A program made the position numbers and the translations under genes. A stretch of 64,000 nucleotides of DNA from Kitagawia praeruptora (taxonomy: Eukaryota > Streptophyta > Magnoliopsida > Apiales > Apiaceae), in assembly GCA_037693485.1 (NCBI GenBank), contig CM075344.1:73279501-73343500 (forward strand), written 5' to 3'. Below are positions 47,366 through 59,100 of this stretch, piece by piece. The notes below the pieces were generated by a model. It searched no databases, was not told where the DNA came from, and saw only the letters and a list, made by a program, of their open reading frames with translations. Each line of letters begins with the position of its first letter. Position 1 is the stretch's first letter.

Positions 47366-49852
47366 ACAAGTTTGGGTCCATGTGACTTAGAAAAAGTTTT
47401 ATCATAAACAACATGCTTATCAACTTTCTTGGTGTTAGTCTTTTTGTCACTGTTAGAAGTCTTAGAGCCTGAGGTCTCAGACTTAGGTGACAAAGGTACC
47501 TTCCTAGATTTAGGAGGACTTGAAGACTTTGACCTTGTGTAGTGTGTGTGAGAATTGTGACTGATACAACCATCAATGAATTGCCTTCTCAAATTGAAAC
47601 AACTAGTCATAACATTCATATTGCATGGCATACAGTCAAATTTATCACAAAATGGTGCATCTCTATGTCTTAGAGGCGCAGAACAATCATAGAAAGGTTT
47701 GGGCACACTACCAACAGGTTTCTTGCATGCATGAGTTAGATGATTGGTACTGAAACAGTTCTGACAAGTTTTCCTAGGGGCATTAGGCATATAAGCATAG
47801 TTGTTATCTTTGCTAATCCCTAACTTGCCATTTCTGTTCTGTTTCTTCTTAGTCACTTTCTTCTCAGATTTACTATTCCCAGCTGAAACAAACTTAACAA
47901 ACTTCTTAGGTCTTGACCTATCACCTACTGGCTCCTTGGCTTTTGACTTGACACTCTCACTCTTAGAGGATGCTTGTCGTTCACTGGATTGTGCCTCGTC
48001 CTCATCATTCAACATTTGCTTGATGAGTAAGGCATCCTCATCAATTTCAAATGTTGAATCTTTAAAAATTGGATTTTCAGCCTTTTTCAAAATGTGAGGC
48101 ACTTCCTCATGAACAACCGTGTCATCTTCAATGATAGCATAGCCTTTTCTCTGTTTAAGAGTGCCATAGTCAAGTCCAATAGCAACCTTGGGTTTTGCTT
48201 GAATTTTCTCACAGTAGGATTGCACTAGACCAGATGATTTCTTAAACATTTTCAGTTTGAATTCATTTTCAGCTAATTCATCCCTAAGAGCCTTTTCCAC
48301 TTGACTAGCACATAAAACCTTATTCTGCAAATATTCAACTTCTTTCTTAAGGTTTTATACTTGCATAGCAGTTAGCTCAAGTTCCTCATTCTTTTTGGTT
48401 AATATTTCATTTCTAGTTGACAATTTAGCAATTTCTTCATTAGCAGCAGTCATACTAGTATGAATATTAAACATCTCAATAAATAGTTGTTCAATCATGC
48501 GTTTATACTCAGAAACAGACATGTCTATAGTAGTGAGAGATGGTACCTGAGAGTCTGATGAAGATGTGTCATCCTTGGAATTGGCCATCAAGGCATAGTT
48601 ACAAAATTCCTGCTCTTCTCCATCACTGTCAGAATCATCCCAGCACTTCCCTTCAGCTATTTAGGCCTTACCTTGTGTCTACTTTTTCAGAAGAGCCTCA
48701 TACTTAGCTTCGAGCTCAAGATACTCTCTATCCTTCTTTTTAGGCTTCTTGCATTCACTGGCAAAATACCCTAGGTCATTGCATCTATAACACCTTACAG
48801 ATGACCTATCCACATGGCTGGTTTTGAACTTATTCTTGTTTGGTTTCACAGGCGCCTTGCTCTTGTTGAATGAATAGTTTTGGGTTTTGGGTTTTAGGTT
48901 TGAAGGGTTGATTCCTCTTGAATCTGATGTTTGGAAATTTTCTGGCCACGAAAGCATATGAAGTGTTTTCCATCCCATCTAGTTCTTCAAGAGTGTAAAA
49001 CTCTTCTTTCTCCTTCTCCTCAACAGGTTCACTAACCTCAGCTTCAGTTTCTTCATCATCTACTATCTCCTCTATCCTCAGTTGGCTTGTAGATGCTTCT
49101 AGGTCTTGAATAGATTTGTTGACAATCAAGGCACATGATGTGTTTATCATTCTGCCTTGGTTGGCTTGAATAGCCCTTTTCTGAAGCAACTCAAGCTCAT
49201 GAGTTTTTAAAACCCCATAGAGCACATCATATGTAACTTTGTTCAAATCTCTTTCCCTTAGAGAAATGACCCTTTGCTCTAGATGATTTGGTGAAGATAA
49301 CAGAAACTTCATGTTCAACTCCTTTGTGCTGTAAACCTTGCCATTCATCTGCAACTCAGTAACTAGCTTGTGAAATCTCTCAAACATCTCAGTGATGCTT
49401 TTCTTGGACTATGCCATGAAAGCCTCATACTGTGTGACCAGTATCTGTTTCTTGTTTTCCTTGACCTCATCCGTTCCTTCACATAACACCTCAATGTGAT
49501 CCCACATTTCTTTGGCAGATGTGTATGATGCAATGTTTGCAAACATTGACATGTCTATGGAATCAATGATTAGCAACATGAGGTGACTGTCAAAAACAAC
49601 CATTTCCTTTTCTGATTCTGTCCATTTAGATGGTTCCTTGGCCACATAAGATCTTGGAACAGTTACGGTTCCAACAGTCTTCTCAGGTATCTCTTGTTGT
49701 GGAACAAAGGGACCATTCTTGAGAATCTCAGGATACAAAGGATGAGAGGCTTTGATGAACAACATCATTTTTATCTTCCAGAGGTTGTAATTCTCTTTGT
49801 CAAACTTAGGGACTTTCACCGTTCCTGTAGTCTTTGGTGTATTCGAACTCAT
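47344..49852 (-). pseudogene. Gag of Sirevirus element 1, interrupted
   Basis: Starts MSSNTPKTTGTVKVPKFD with the UBN2/copia Gag core (W-x-IKM, ~residues 25-180). Then come an acidic stretch and a first zinc knuckle, CYRCNDLGYFASEC (~48780), in which the metal-binding His is Tyr (CAT to TAT). A coiled-coil segment follows (NEEIAKLSTRNEILTKKN, ~48440), and a second, intact knuckle, CQNCFSTNHLTHAC (~47750). A large Gag with a coiled coil is typical of Sireviruses, some of which bind LC8-type dynein light chains. Breaks: in-frame stops at 49409-49411, near 48679, near 48660 and at 48355-48357, and a frameshift around 48900. Gag would normally form the particle and bind RNA. Confidence 0.8.
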
Positions 49853-49879
49853 GATCGTTTTTCTGTTTTTGAATAAACA

Positions 49880-49895
49880 GCCCGCTCTGATACCA
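49880..49895 (-). other. Primer-binding site, Sirevirus element 1
   Basis: On the minus strand TGGTATCAGAGCGGGC starts two bases after the 5' LTR, complementary to initiator tRNA-Met. The gag ATG follows after only ~30 bases. Confidence 0.8.
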
Positions 49896-49897
49896 CT

Positions 49898-51182
49898 TGT
49901 TGAGTATTGAATACATCAAAAGAATACAGAGGGGGGGTGAATGGATTCTTGAACTTTTCTGGTTCTTGAATCTGTGTAGCAGATAAGTATCTGTGTGTGC
50001 AAATGTGTAGGTGCGGATAAGAAATGACACAAGACACAATATCACTTTAATCTAATATATTATTAGATAAAGGTTGCTATAATCTGTGAATACAAATGAT
50101 AGTATTCTCAGCTTCGTTTTTCTCAGAGAGATATGACTTACAATGTATGAAAAACTTGACTTCTCTAAAGTTAACAACTAAGAAAGTGAGGCTGTATCCT
50201 TATAGAACATGGATACAACCTACTTACTACAAATAAGGTAGCTGAACGAATTACTTTCTAGTCTGTCTATCCTTTTTGAGTAAGTGTCCAAACGGTTACA
50301 GATTTGACTTTGCAAAGCCTGTTCAGATCCACTTCTTTAGCCCTTTGTCTCTTCTATATCTCTCCAAGCTTCCTTGTAGGCTTTCCAGAGCACGTTACAG
50401 ATTGTAGTCCATAAAGTGCATTGGCTTGTTGCAGGTTTTAGACTTGTACAATTTCTTCAGTATTTTGTCTCCAAGAATGTATTCGAGAAGTGACTAAGTG
50501 ATTGATTCGAGAACTAGGATTAGATAACTCTGAGTTCTCGAATACTGTATGATTTACATATCGAATCACTTCTCGAATAGTACTTTTTTCAGGGTTCCTT
50601 GAGTTGTCGAATAGAACACTTGACTTGTCGAATCCCTGAGATATCGAATAGTTCATTCAGAGTCCTTGAGATATCGAATGGAACTTTGAGTTATTGACTC
50701 TTTGAGAACTCGAATACCACTTTGACTTGTTGACTTCTTGAGTTCTCGAATAGAGCATTTAGACATGTCGAATCTCTGAGATATCGAATGAGATATCGAA
50801 TAGTGCATTTAGAGATATCGAACAATGTCTTCTTAGATATCGAATCTCTGACTTCTCGAACGCTAGACTTCTCGAATAGACAAAAGTACTTCTCGAATTG
50901 GTACTTAGGCAAATTCTTCATTTCTTCAAATCCCAACTGTGATTATTTGACAGTCTTTATCTTCTTGCTTGAGGCATGAACCTTGGAACTTCTTTCAAGC
51001 ATTATTCTTGACTATATAAGTACAGTTACACAACTAGGATTTGATGCCTATTGCAAGTACAAAACAAAAAGAAACTCTACAACTAGAGGTTCCCTCAGTT
51101 AAGAGGTCATGTAAGTAATGCAAAGCATTACAGACAATTAGGCTTGTTATTAGATGTAAACTGCAAGTAATAATGAACTACA
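49898..51182 (-). repeat. 5' LTR of Sirevirus element 1
   Basis: 1,285 bp. On the plus strand it starts TGTTGAGTATTG and ends ATGAACTACA. 50480-50900 (the U3 part) has about twenty boxes of the (T/C)TCGAATAG, GAGATATCGAAT and GAGTTCTCGAAT kind. A TATA-like CTATAAGG on the minus strand (about 50197-50204) follows this array. Confidence 0.85.
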
Positions 51183-51437
51183 AATTAATCTTGAAATGAA
51201 TACACAAAATTAAAACTACTAGTTTTGTCTGTTGATAGCTAATCAATTATATGTTGATAAGTTGGCTTGTTTGACTTTATCTTCAAATGAAGACATAAAT
51301 GACTTAGTATATTAAAATTACTAGTTTTGTCTGTTGATGGCTAATCAATTATATGTTGATAAGTTGGCTTGTATGACTTTATCTTCATTTGAAGACATAA
51401 ATGGCTTAGTATATGTATAGTTTCATTTACAGGACTT
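51183..51437. repeat. LTR-end fragment with a ~115 bp tandem duplication
   Basis: Two head-to-tail copies of a block containing ACTAGTTTTGTCTGTTGAT, AATTATATGTTGATAAG and GACATAAATG(A/G)CTTAGTATAT. A single related copy is at 2366-2500. It ends GGACTTCGACA. This was the target DNA next to element 1. Confidence 0.7.
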
Positions 51438-52758
51438 CGACATTCATTGAGTCTTCATTCTTCTTATCTATCGAAATATCTTAACTTTTTATTGGAGTGC
51501 TTGGATAATAGTTTAAGTTTTTTACTCTAACTTGGTATTTAGGTTACATGATTTTAGATTTAATACATAAAGTAAAGCTTATATGTAAGTTAATATGTTT
51601 CCACAAACTAAAATCACATCTTGAAAGTATATCACAAAATTCGAATCATTGAAATTACCTATCGGCTGACACGATGAACTTTAACTAATATTAACCAATA
51701 ACTTTAAGTACTTGTAATCATCAAACATATACATTCTTAACAATGGGAGTATCACTACCAGGAGTCATGTCCCTGCCTTTCGAGAAATGACTTTGAATAC
51801 AGTACATGTCAATAAGGATCAAATCATAATTGTTTTATAAAAAAATTAGGCCAATCTAGGATAAAATCTATAGTTACATATATACTTAGATAATTCCATT
51901 CTCATAATTGTTGTATTTTACATTGATTTGGATATTATTTAATAGATTTAAAGTAATTTTTGTAGAATACAGGAAAATTCTAAACTTGGAAATTTTAAAT
52001 TAGAAAAAAAATTGGATTTCTTGGGCTATACAGGCTAGTTTGGGCCCTATTGTAAGTTTTAGAAGTCGAATATGAACGATCTTACAGTCCACACAAAATT
52101 CATGAAATTATCTTCAATTTAGAGGTGATATTATAAGCAGGGTCTAATGGAAATAGCCCGTAAACTGGAGAAAATTAACCGCTGCAAATTTTCCTTGCAA
52201 GGCCTTGATCAATTTAGGAACTCGACTTGTATTTTCTTTAATGCATTAAGATACTTTTATATACATACATTATTAGAAAATTAAATATCAGTTATTATTA
52301 TTAGATCGATTATTACGATATATAACGAGGAGAGAGATTATGCATTTTCTTCTTGTGGATTCCTGTGGAGGAGTCGATCATTATTTTTACTGTCTTCTGT
52401 GTTGGAGTCAACACCTTCATCATCATTATTAAAAAAATAAATCTCTATACCTTTCTTTTTTCGTGCCCCCATCTCCAATAATTTATTCCATGGAATTCGA
52501 CATCTCTTCAAATAATCACCTCTATTGTAAGTGGATTGTCGAGCCTTGCTTTTTTATTATATTTGATGAAGATACACTTTTTATATTTTTTTATCAAATT
52601 TATTTCATTTTGATCTAGAACACGTGCATATGTAATGCATTCAAAAATTCTAAGATGTTGCAAAGGATACCCCTACATTCTTCATTTAGTGTCTTATATT
52701 TGATAAGTTTTGTTGGACAACTATTAAATAAATAAACAATACATCACACGATTTCAAC
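51438..52758. other. AT-rich repeat debris, no gene
   Basis: The first ~110 bases match 39861-39950. The rest is AT-rich with no recognised ends or frames. Confidence 0.45.
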
Positions 52759-53010
52759 CTATATACTTATTACCATGTGCTTTACTTTTACTATATTTCT
52801 TTTCATGTCAAGAATTGTATGATTTGTCTCTCCAATGCCATTATGTTGTGGAGTATTTGTCGGTGCCAATTGATGAATAATTTTATACTCTTTGAAAAAA
52901 TACTTTAAACTCCTTAAGTGATCATCAATGTAAGTTAAATAATACATATTTCCTCTAATAAATGGCAGGATGTCAAATGGATCGGTCATGTATGTGTGAA
53001 CTATTTTCAA
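52759..53010 (-). pseudogene. Ty1/copia integrase core fragment, internally deleted
   Basis: An 83-codon frame reads TDPFDILPFIRGNMYYLTYIDD and then, after a missing stretch, IHQLAPTNTPQHNGIGETNHTILDM. This is the copia integrase core: the usual TDxxGPF...YFITFIDD and HQLxxPxTPQQNGVxERKNRTxxDM. The central Asp motif (SDNGxE) is deleted, and ERKNRT has become ETNHT. An old remnant with no other part of the element nearby. Confidence 0.75.
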
Positions 53011-53919
53011 TGGTCATGTATGTATGTTAGAAGGTGAATTTTAACTTTGACGTAAGAAATGTATATATTTCAGTATACCCATTTTTACTTACGTCACAGT
53101 TATCGTGAGAATCGGGTAAATTTTTATCTATGTATTTCAGTTCCCATAATCTGTGATCGTCAATCTTCGACTTTGCGTTTGAATCAAATTCACCTTTTTA
53201 TTTTCTTTTTCTTCTATCGTCATAAGTCACGTAACTTTAAATTTGATGTCAATTATTAGAAACGTAGTAGATTTCATGGGTTTGGATTATCTAAACGGCA
53301 TTATAGAAAAAATTCTATTAACACGGCTTATAATCATATTAATGAATATTTTTTGACGATACGATCGTATGAATACGAAGTTTATGTCAAAATTGGTGTA
53401 GGACATTTCTTGTGCAAATTTAAGTCCTAGAATGATTGTTTTATAACAATATTACTTTTTTTACATGATGTTACAGGTACAGGTTGATCGATTAATTTTT
53501 ATTAAAAAATGATTGATTCTGATTAATAAATCATTTAAAATTTGCAAATTTATTTATTTTAACTAAATATTTACATCCGTATAATTAAATTCTTAGTTAG
53601 ATATTGTAAATTTAAGACGTTTATAATAGTTTTTAGATTCCTAATTGTGTTCTTCTATTCAAGAGTTGTTTTTTCTCTAAAGTTTGGCTGATTGAGTATG
53701 AACTCATTTTTATATCTAAAAACTCTTTGATTGAATATGAACTCATTTTTATATCTAAAAACTCTTTATAATCGCAAAATACTCTTTTATTCAGGAACGT
53801 TTGGTTACGGATAATAAATAAAAGAAAAGTAAATCAATTGGATTCATTCTTTTTATTTATGTTTGTTTTGAAAAAATTATCATTCTCTTTTATTCTTTTT
53901 AGTTCAAAAATCACTCAAT
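53011..53919. other. AT-rich DNA with a short tandem duplication
   Basis: 53687-53770 holds two copies of a ~46 bp unit (TGATTGAGTATGAACTCATTT / TGATTGAATATGAACTCATTT, each with TATATCTAAAAACTCTT; read as two pieces). No gene is seen. Confidence 0.5.
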
Positions 53920-53950
53920 ACTAGCATGATAGCCCGTGCGAAGCACGGGC
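53920..53950 (-). mobile_element. Helitron 3' terminus
   Basis: Read on the minus strand: hairpin GCCCGTGC-TTC-GCACGGGC (53932-53950), seven bases, then CTAGT (53920-53924). A GC-rich hairpin a few bases before CTRR, with insertion before T, is the hallmark of a Helitron 3' end. The body would extend to the right. I could not find a convincing TC start, and there is no Rep/helicase frame, so it is non-autonomous or truncated. Confidence 0.65.
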
Positions 53951-54970
53951 ACCATTTAAATTCGTATAATTTAGTTGTTTTGATTTTTGAAATAGATGAC
54001 TTGTAATTTTTTAATTTAGTTGTTTTGATTTTTGAAATAGATTACTCGTAATTTTGGAATTTTTTATGCTATTAGGGTGATACATTTGACAAAATATATT
54101 TTTTATGAATATTGATAATAGCTTGAAATTCTTAGCTTAAACACATATATGATCGTAACAATTTACTCACATTTAAGAACTTATATGAATTTTTATAAAT
54201 AATTTTAAAAACATAACTTAGAAAGTCTAAACAATGCATACATTTAAAAAATCTACCCTTAAGGTAATAGACTCACATGTAGATCAAATGATAACTTTTA
54301 ATATTATACTGAGAACCGAGAACTAACCTCACGTTATTTTTTTTATACATATATTTATATATACCCGCACATTTTTATATCTCCACCTTTATCCTCCCGT
54401 CTCTTACATTTCTAGAAATGTTTTACACCTTTTTTTGGCAATACACCCATGTTATCACTATCTATCCTCCACTTGTATATCTCCTTCTTCACCATCATCG
54501 TTCATGATACATACATACATAAATGTATAGCGTGTGTGTGCGCGCGCGCATATACAGACCATCATAACTCGGTTATTTATTCGTGTCACCAAATCGATTA
54601 CCATTATAGCAATAACTTATGAACACTTTTGTCACCGAGTTTCAGCCACATTCCCGATCATACTTTCGATAGCTCATTCATCTCATTTTTCTTTCTCTTA
54701 CAATAGAAATGAGTATATAAATCCTCATTATTAATGTCGTTTTCACCCACTTTACCACCGTCAACGTCATCACCGACACCTTCAAGCACTATCAAAATTT
54801 TAGAACTGGAAATATTTAGTAATTTTTGTTTATAATTTTTTGTATAATTTGGATTCAAATTTTGGTGATTCAAGTTGAATTTTTTGTGATTCTATTTTGA
54901 GTTTGGTGGTGTAAGTGATGGTGCACATTCAAATATAATCTACATCTCTGTTATTCCCAGATTACACACT
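53951..54970. other. Likely Helitron body and AT-rich flank
   Basis: Contains two copies of a ~44 bp unit (TTTAGTTGTTTTGATTTTTG, 53970-54060) and a short GT/GC run (54530-54550). No gene. The right limit is Sirevirus element 2's LTR. Confidence 0.4.
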
Positions 54971-55934
54971 TGTATAATTGTAGAAGGGGGGGTTGAATAC
55001 AATTCTTGATAATTATAAATTTCTGATAAAAGCCACAAAAATCTATAAGGAAATAATTGCTGAATAAGAAATGGTTCACAAACACATAAAAAATCAGGTG
55101 GTTAAATGTACCACCTGAGACATTTATTTGAAGAAAACTCTGTGATACAAATGTACACAGCTTCTGTTTTTACAACTCTTTGCTTCTAAAGATATTCAAG
55201 AAACCCTAAGCAAATATGTCTATTTTCTTAAACACTAAAGAGTTGCTACACTTGGTTATATATCCCAAGTTTACAAGTACTACAGGAATAAGATAATATT
55301 AATCTAATTCAAGTTGACTTGCTACTCCACTCCAAATCCACATGTAGCCGAAAGGTTGTCCTTGTGAACAGATATGTCCCCTGCACCTTTCTTGTATGTA
55401 CTGTGTAAATGGAATGCTTCTTTCTTCTGTGTTTCCAAAGTATGGCCGCCATACTGCTTTTTATACCCACTATCAACCCATGTGATCTGTCAGTCAAACC
55501 TGTCCTTATCAACTGCTAATCTTTAGCTAGCATAGGATAAAGTGATAATGATTATCCGTTGATGTTGTGCACAGTTATCCGTTGATGGTAGTTTGAGCTG
55601 TATCCGTTGATAGAGTAGATTTGAGTTGTATCCGTTGATAGAGCCATGTTCTTATCCGTTGATACACTTTCACTTAGACAGAATTACATAGCATAGCTTA
55701 TTTACAATTGGCTACCCTATTCTGCCTATCCATTGATGGTCAACATGACTCTGAACAAAAACACTATCAACTGATAAATAGAGATATTGCAGTATGCTAC
55801 AAAACCTCATCCGTTGATGAGCTACCTGTCAACGAATAGAGTTATAAAGTCTTATCCGTTGACAGTTACAAAACTTGACTTATACAATTTTGCTTGAATG
55901 TTAAGTTATCATCAACTACAACATATTCCTAACA
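54971..55934 (-). repeat. 3' LTR of Sirevirus element 2
   Basis: 964 bp. On the minus strand it starts TGTTAGGAATATG, right after the purine tract; on the plus strand it starts TGTATAATTG. U3 (55553-55863) holds seven ATCCGTTGA boxes (near 55554, 55577, 55602, 55630, 55654, 55809 and 55854) plus variants. A TATA box, TATAAAAA (55458-55465, minus), follows. Confidence 0.8.
55458..55465 (-). promoter_or_regulatory. TATA box of the element 2 LTR
   Basis: GGGTATAAAAAGCAG on the minus strand, 90-400 bp downstream of the ATCCGTTGA cluster. It would start the genomic RNA. Confidence 0.6.
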
Positions 55935-55946
55935 ATCTCCCCCAAT
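55935..55946 (-). other. Polypurine tract, Sirevirus element 2
   Basis: ATTGGGGGAGAT on the minus strand abuts the LTR start. Confidence 0.8.
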
Positions 55947-56191
55947 TTATACTTGATGGCAATAAAGCATAAATTCAGAACCTTGATGATAACAAAACAT
56001 TCCTAAAGATATATACACTACAGTATGCAAAGATTGTATTAAGCTACAAAAATTAAAAACAGAAAGCTTTAAGACACTTATCAGAGATGTGCTCCTTTAG
56101 ATTGAGCAGATTAATGATGTTTCCTCTCTCTGGTTGGCTGCACCCTTGACTTTCCTTCCTTGGCAGAGTTGGACTCAATTTGCACTTGAAG

Positions 56192-59100
56192 TTACCTATA
56201 GAAGGTATCTTCTTCAACAACTTTTGGATTTAGCTTTAGTTGTAACCATCTTAGGTAATAAGAACTAGCCTTTGACAGTTGGTCTTCTAACCTGAAGAAT
56301 CTCCTAGTGCCCTCTTCATCCCTGAACTCCATCATCCAAAAGGGTTGAATGTGGATTTTCTGTCCATTATATGGGATCTTCATTTTCTTTGGTAGACTTG
56401 AGGGTGAGTTCCATTCTCTCCTTATTTCTTCTATTCTGCTAATTATCTCCCTTCTAGCTGTCTCAGAGAACCCTGTGTGTCTCTTGAATGCTGAGAACAC
56501 TTTGGTCAATGTATGATAATTCTCTCCAAGAACCTTCTGTAATGGCCATGTCCTCTGACTTCCTCCCTTGTAGACAAACACTAATCTCTCAGGCTGATTC
56601 TTGTACTTGTCAATTCCTCTTACTTCTGACAATTCATCCAAATATAGATTCATGCCAGAGTATTCTTCAATTTCTGCCTGATAGATAAAGTCTTCTTTGT
56701 TTTCCAAGATTGGCTGTTTGACAATAGCAGGTACCCTAGCAACTTGAACTGGTCCCTTTGAGAGTTGCTTCTTTGGAGCCCTTTTCTTCTGTTTTGGATT
56801 CAGCAAGAATGAAGGAACTTCAATTGAGTCAAAATTCATTGGTTCTTCTTTAGGCATTATGGGGTCACCATGAAAGTTTACAGTTGGGTCGATTACTATT
56901 GCAGATATAGATACTGATGAGCCAGTAGTTTCTTTTTCTGGAAAGGGTTTTGGAGAAAGAACCCTTTTGGTTTTAGCTTTCCTTCTTTTAGGTTTGGTTT
57001 TGGGAACTTCCTCAGGTTCCTTCATTTCAACCTCAACCTCATCCATTAACTCTTGAGCTAGCCTGGCTTGCTTCTCATCTGAGTTTTCATGTTGATTTTC
57101 TGTACTTGGATGAGCTTCCCTTTGGATTCTGGAGACTTCTTCTCTTTTAGCTTCCACAAATCTAGGATGGCTGTTGGATATATTTAATACTTTTCCATTC
57201 CTTATGATTACAGCCATCCAATCTCTTATACTCTTATTTGTCTGCACTTTGAACTCCATGATTGTCTTTCCCATTAGCTTTTCTTCATCATCCTTGGGAA
57301 ATGGGTAGTCTAACTGAAGCTTGTTCTTCCCATTTTCCTTTGGAGGTGAGTAGGCTCTGGTTTTGATGGTTGATTCAAACTCTTTGACATATGATGGCTC
57401 AGCATCATAGAATGTAGGAGCCATAATCTTTGGAGTGAGCACCTTCATGATTGTGGTTGATATTGTTGGAGCAGAAGATTGAGCATTAAGAAACAGAGAT
57501 GATGCAATTGATTCATTGATCATCCTCTCTGTCTTTAGAATTCTTTCACTAGTCTCCTTGTTGATCTTTTTCAAAGCTTCTATTCTGGATTGCCTTTCAC
57601 CATCTGAGATTTCTTCTAAACTTTGAATCTCAGGCAAAGCCACTTGTTTCTTCACAGGGGAAGCCTTTATTTCAAAATCTGTTGGATTGACCACTACAAT
57701 TGGCTGTTGCTCCCCCTCAATCTGTGCTATCTTACTACTGGTAGCTTGAATTTGACCAGATGATGTTGCAGCCTCTTCTTTGCTTGTTCCCATTTTCTCC
57801 CCCTTTTTGTTAGCATCAAGGGTTGGGGATGAAGCTGCAAGTAGCATTTCCAGTAGTTGAGTTTGTTTTGATTGATTGGCAATGATAGTTTGCATTTGAG
57901 ATTCCATACTATCCACTCTGGAGGAAAGAAGTTGAACAGACTTAGCCAGGCTATCTTCTTTGAGAAGTTTGCTAGTAAGCACCTTCTGAGTGGTAGTAGG
58001 AGCTAGTGCCTCAATCCTGGCATCTAGTTCTATCTTCATATCTCTAATTGCAGTTTTGACCTCCTCCTGTTGTGTTCTTTGAATAACTGTTTGCATCTTT
58101 TGCAATTTCAGTGAGGCCATAACCTGCTCAAGAACAGTCTTTCTCTGTGGTTCTGCAGTTTGGTGCTCAGCCTTAGCAGAGTGATATTGCTTCATGATTT
58201 CCACATTGAGATCCCTAAGTTCAGTGGCATTGGTAAACATCCATTCTAGAGTTTCTTCTTCATTGATTTCTTCACCATCTGAACTTTGACTGTCATCACT
58301 GCCAAAATCTTCACTTCCAGTACTTGGAGACAGGGTTTGAAAAGCTTCTTTTGCTCTTTGAAGAGATTCTGAGGTGTGCACTAGGTGCATTGCCTCCTCT
58401 GCCTCCACATTGCCCTGTTGTGCCATGACTTGATAGGCAGGAACAGGATGAGTAAAGGTTTCAGGATCCAAAGAGATGGAGTCAATAATTGACTGATATT
58501 CTTGTCGAAATTCCATCTCTTTGGAAGCTTCATTAACCTCCATTAACTCACTTGCAATGGCTGAATCTTCCTGCCTTATTTCTCCTGTAGTCCCTTCTCT
58601 CCTCTCATCTCTCTTTTCTTGCATCAGGGACTCCCCCTGGCTCACACCTCTCACACCCTCACCTTCACCTACTAAGGTGGAACTCTCTTGCTCTCCTTTT
58701 GCCTGACCGGAAGAAATGGTCAGCCTCTCATTATTTTTCTCTCCTTTTGCCTGCTCACAAGGCAGCCTTTCACTCCCTTCCCTCATTCCTAAAAGTGTTT
58801 CAACTACTACAAACTCCTCCACAGTTGACATGGGAATGTCACATTTTGCAGTGGTAGAGAGAGTTGTCAACGGATAAAGTGTATCCGTTAATGTAGTAGT
58901 TATTGTTGTCAACGGATGATTAGTTGTAGACACATCCGTTGATGGAGAAACACCTGTCAACGGATGAAGGATATCCATTGATGAAGGAAAAAGAGTATCC
59001 ATTGAAGTGAAAACCAACACTGAATCTGTGGTGATTGATTTTAAGGAAGAGGCCACAGATAGTGTTGTGAATTCAGGAATGGAAGATTGATGGCCCAACA

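Larger units (their letters stand above)
40043..51182 (-). mobile_element. Sirevirus-type Ty1/copia element 1 (3' end deleted)
   Basis: An 11.1 kb element on the minus strand. The right-hand 5' LTR (49898-51182) is followed by a tRNA-iMet primer site, then gag, pol (protease, integrase, RT, RNase H), an ~840 bp spacer, an extra ORF, and a 3' LTR missing its outer ~520 bp. The long two-knuckle Gag with a coiled coil, the copia domain order and an extra post-pol ORF are traits of the Sirevirus (Maximus/SIRE) lineage. All ORFs are broken. No target duplication is visible (GATTT on the left, AATTA on the right), consistent with a rearranged left end. Confidence 0.85.

Noticed and set aside
47320..47400. 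A small intron joining gag and pol (GTAATACC...TTTGCAG)
   Set aside because: It would be only ~21 bases, far too short for a plant intron. A frame change or decay is the simpler reading.
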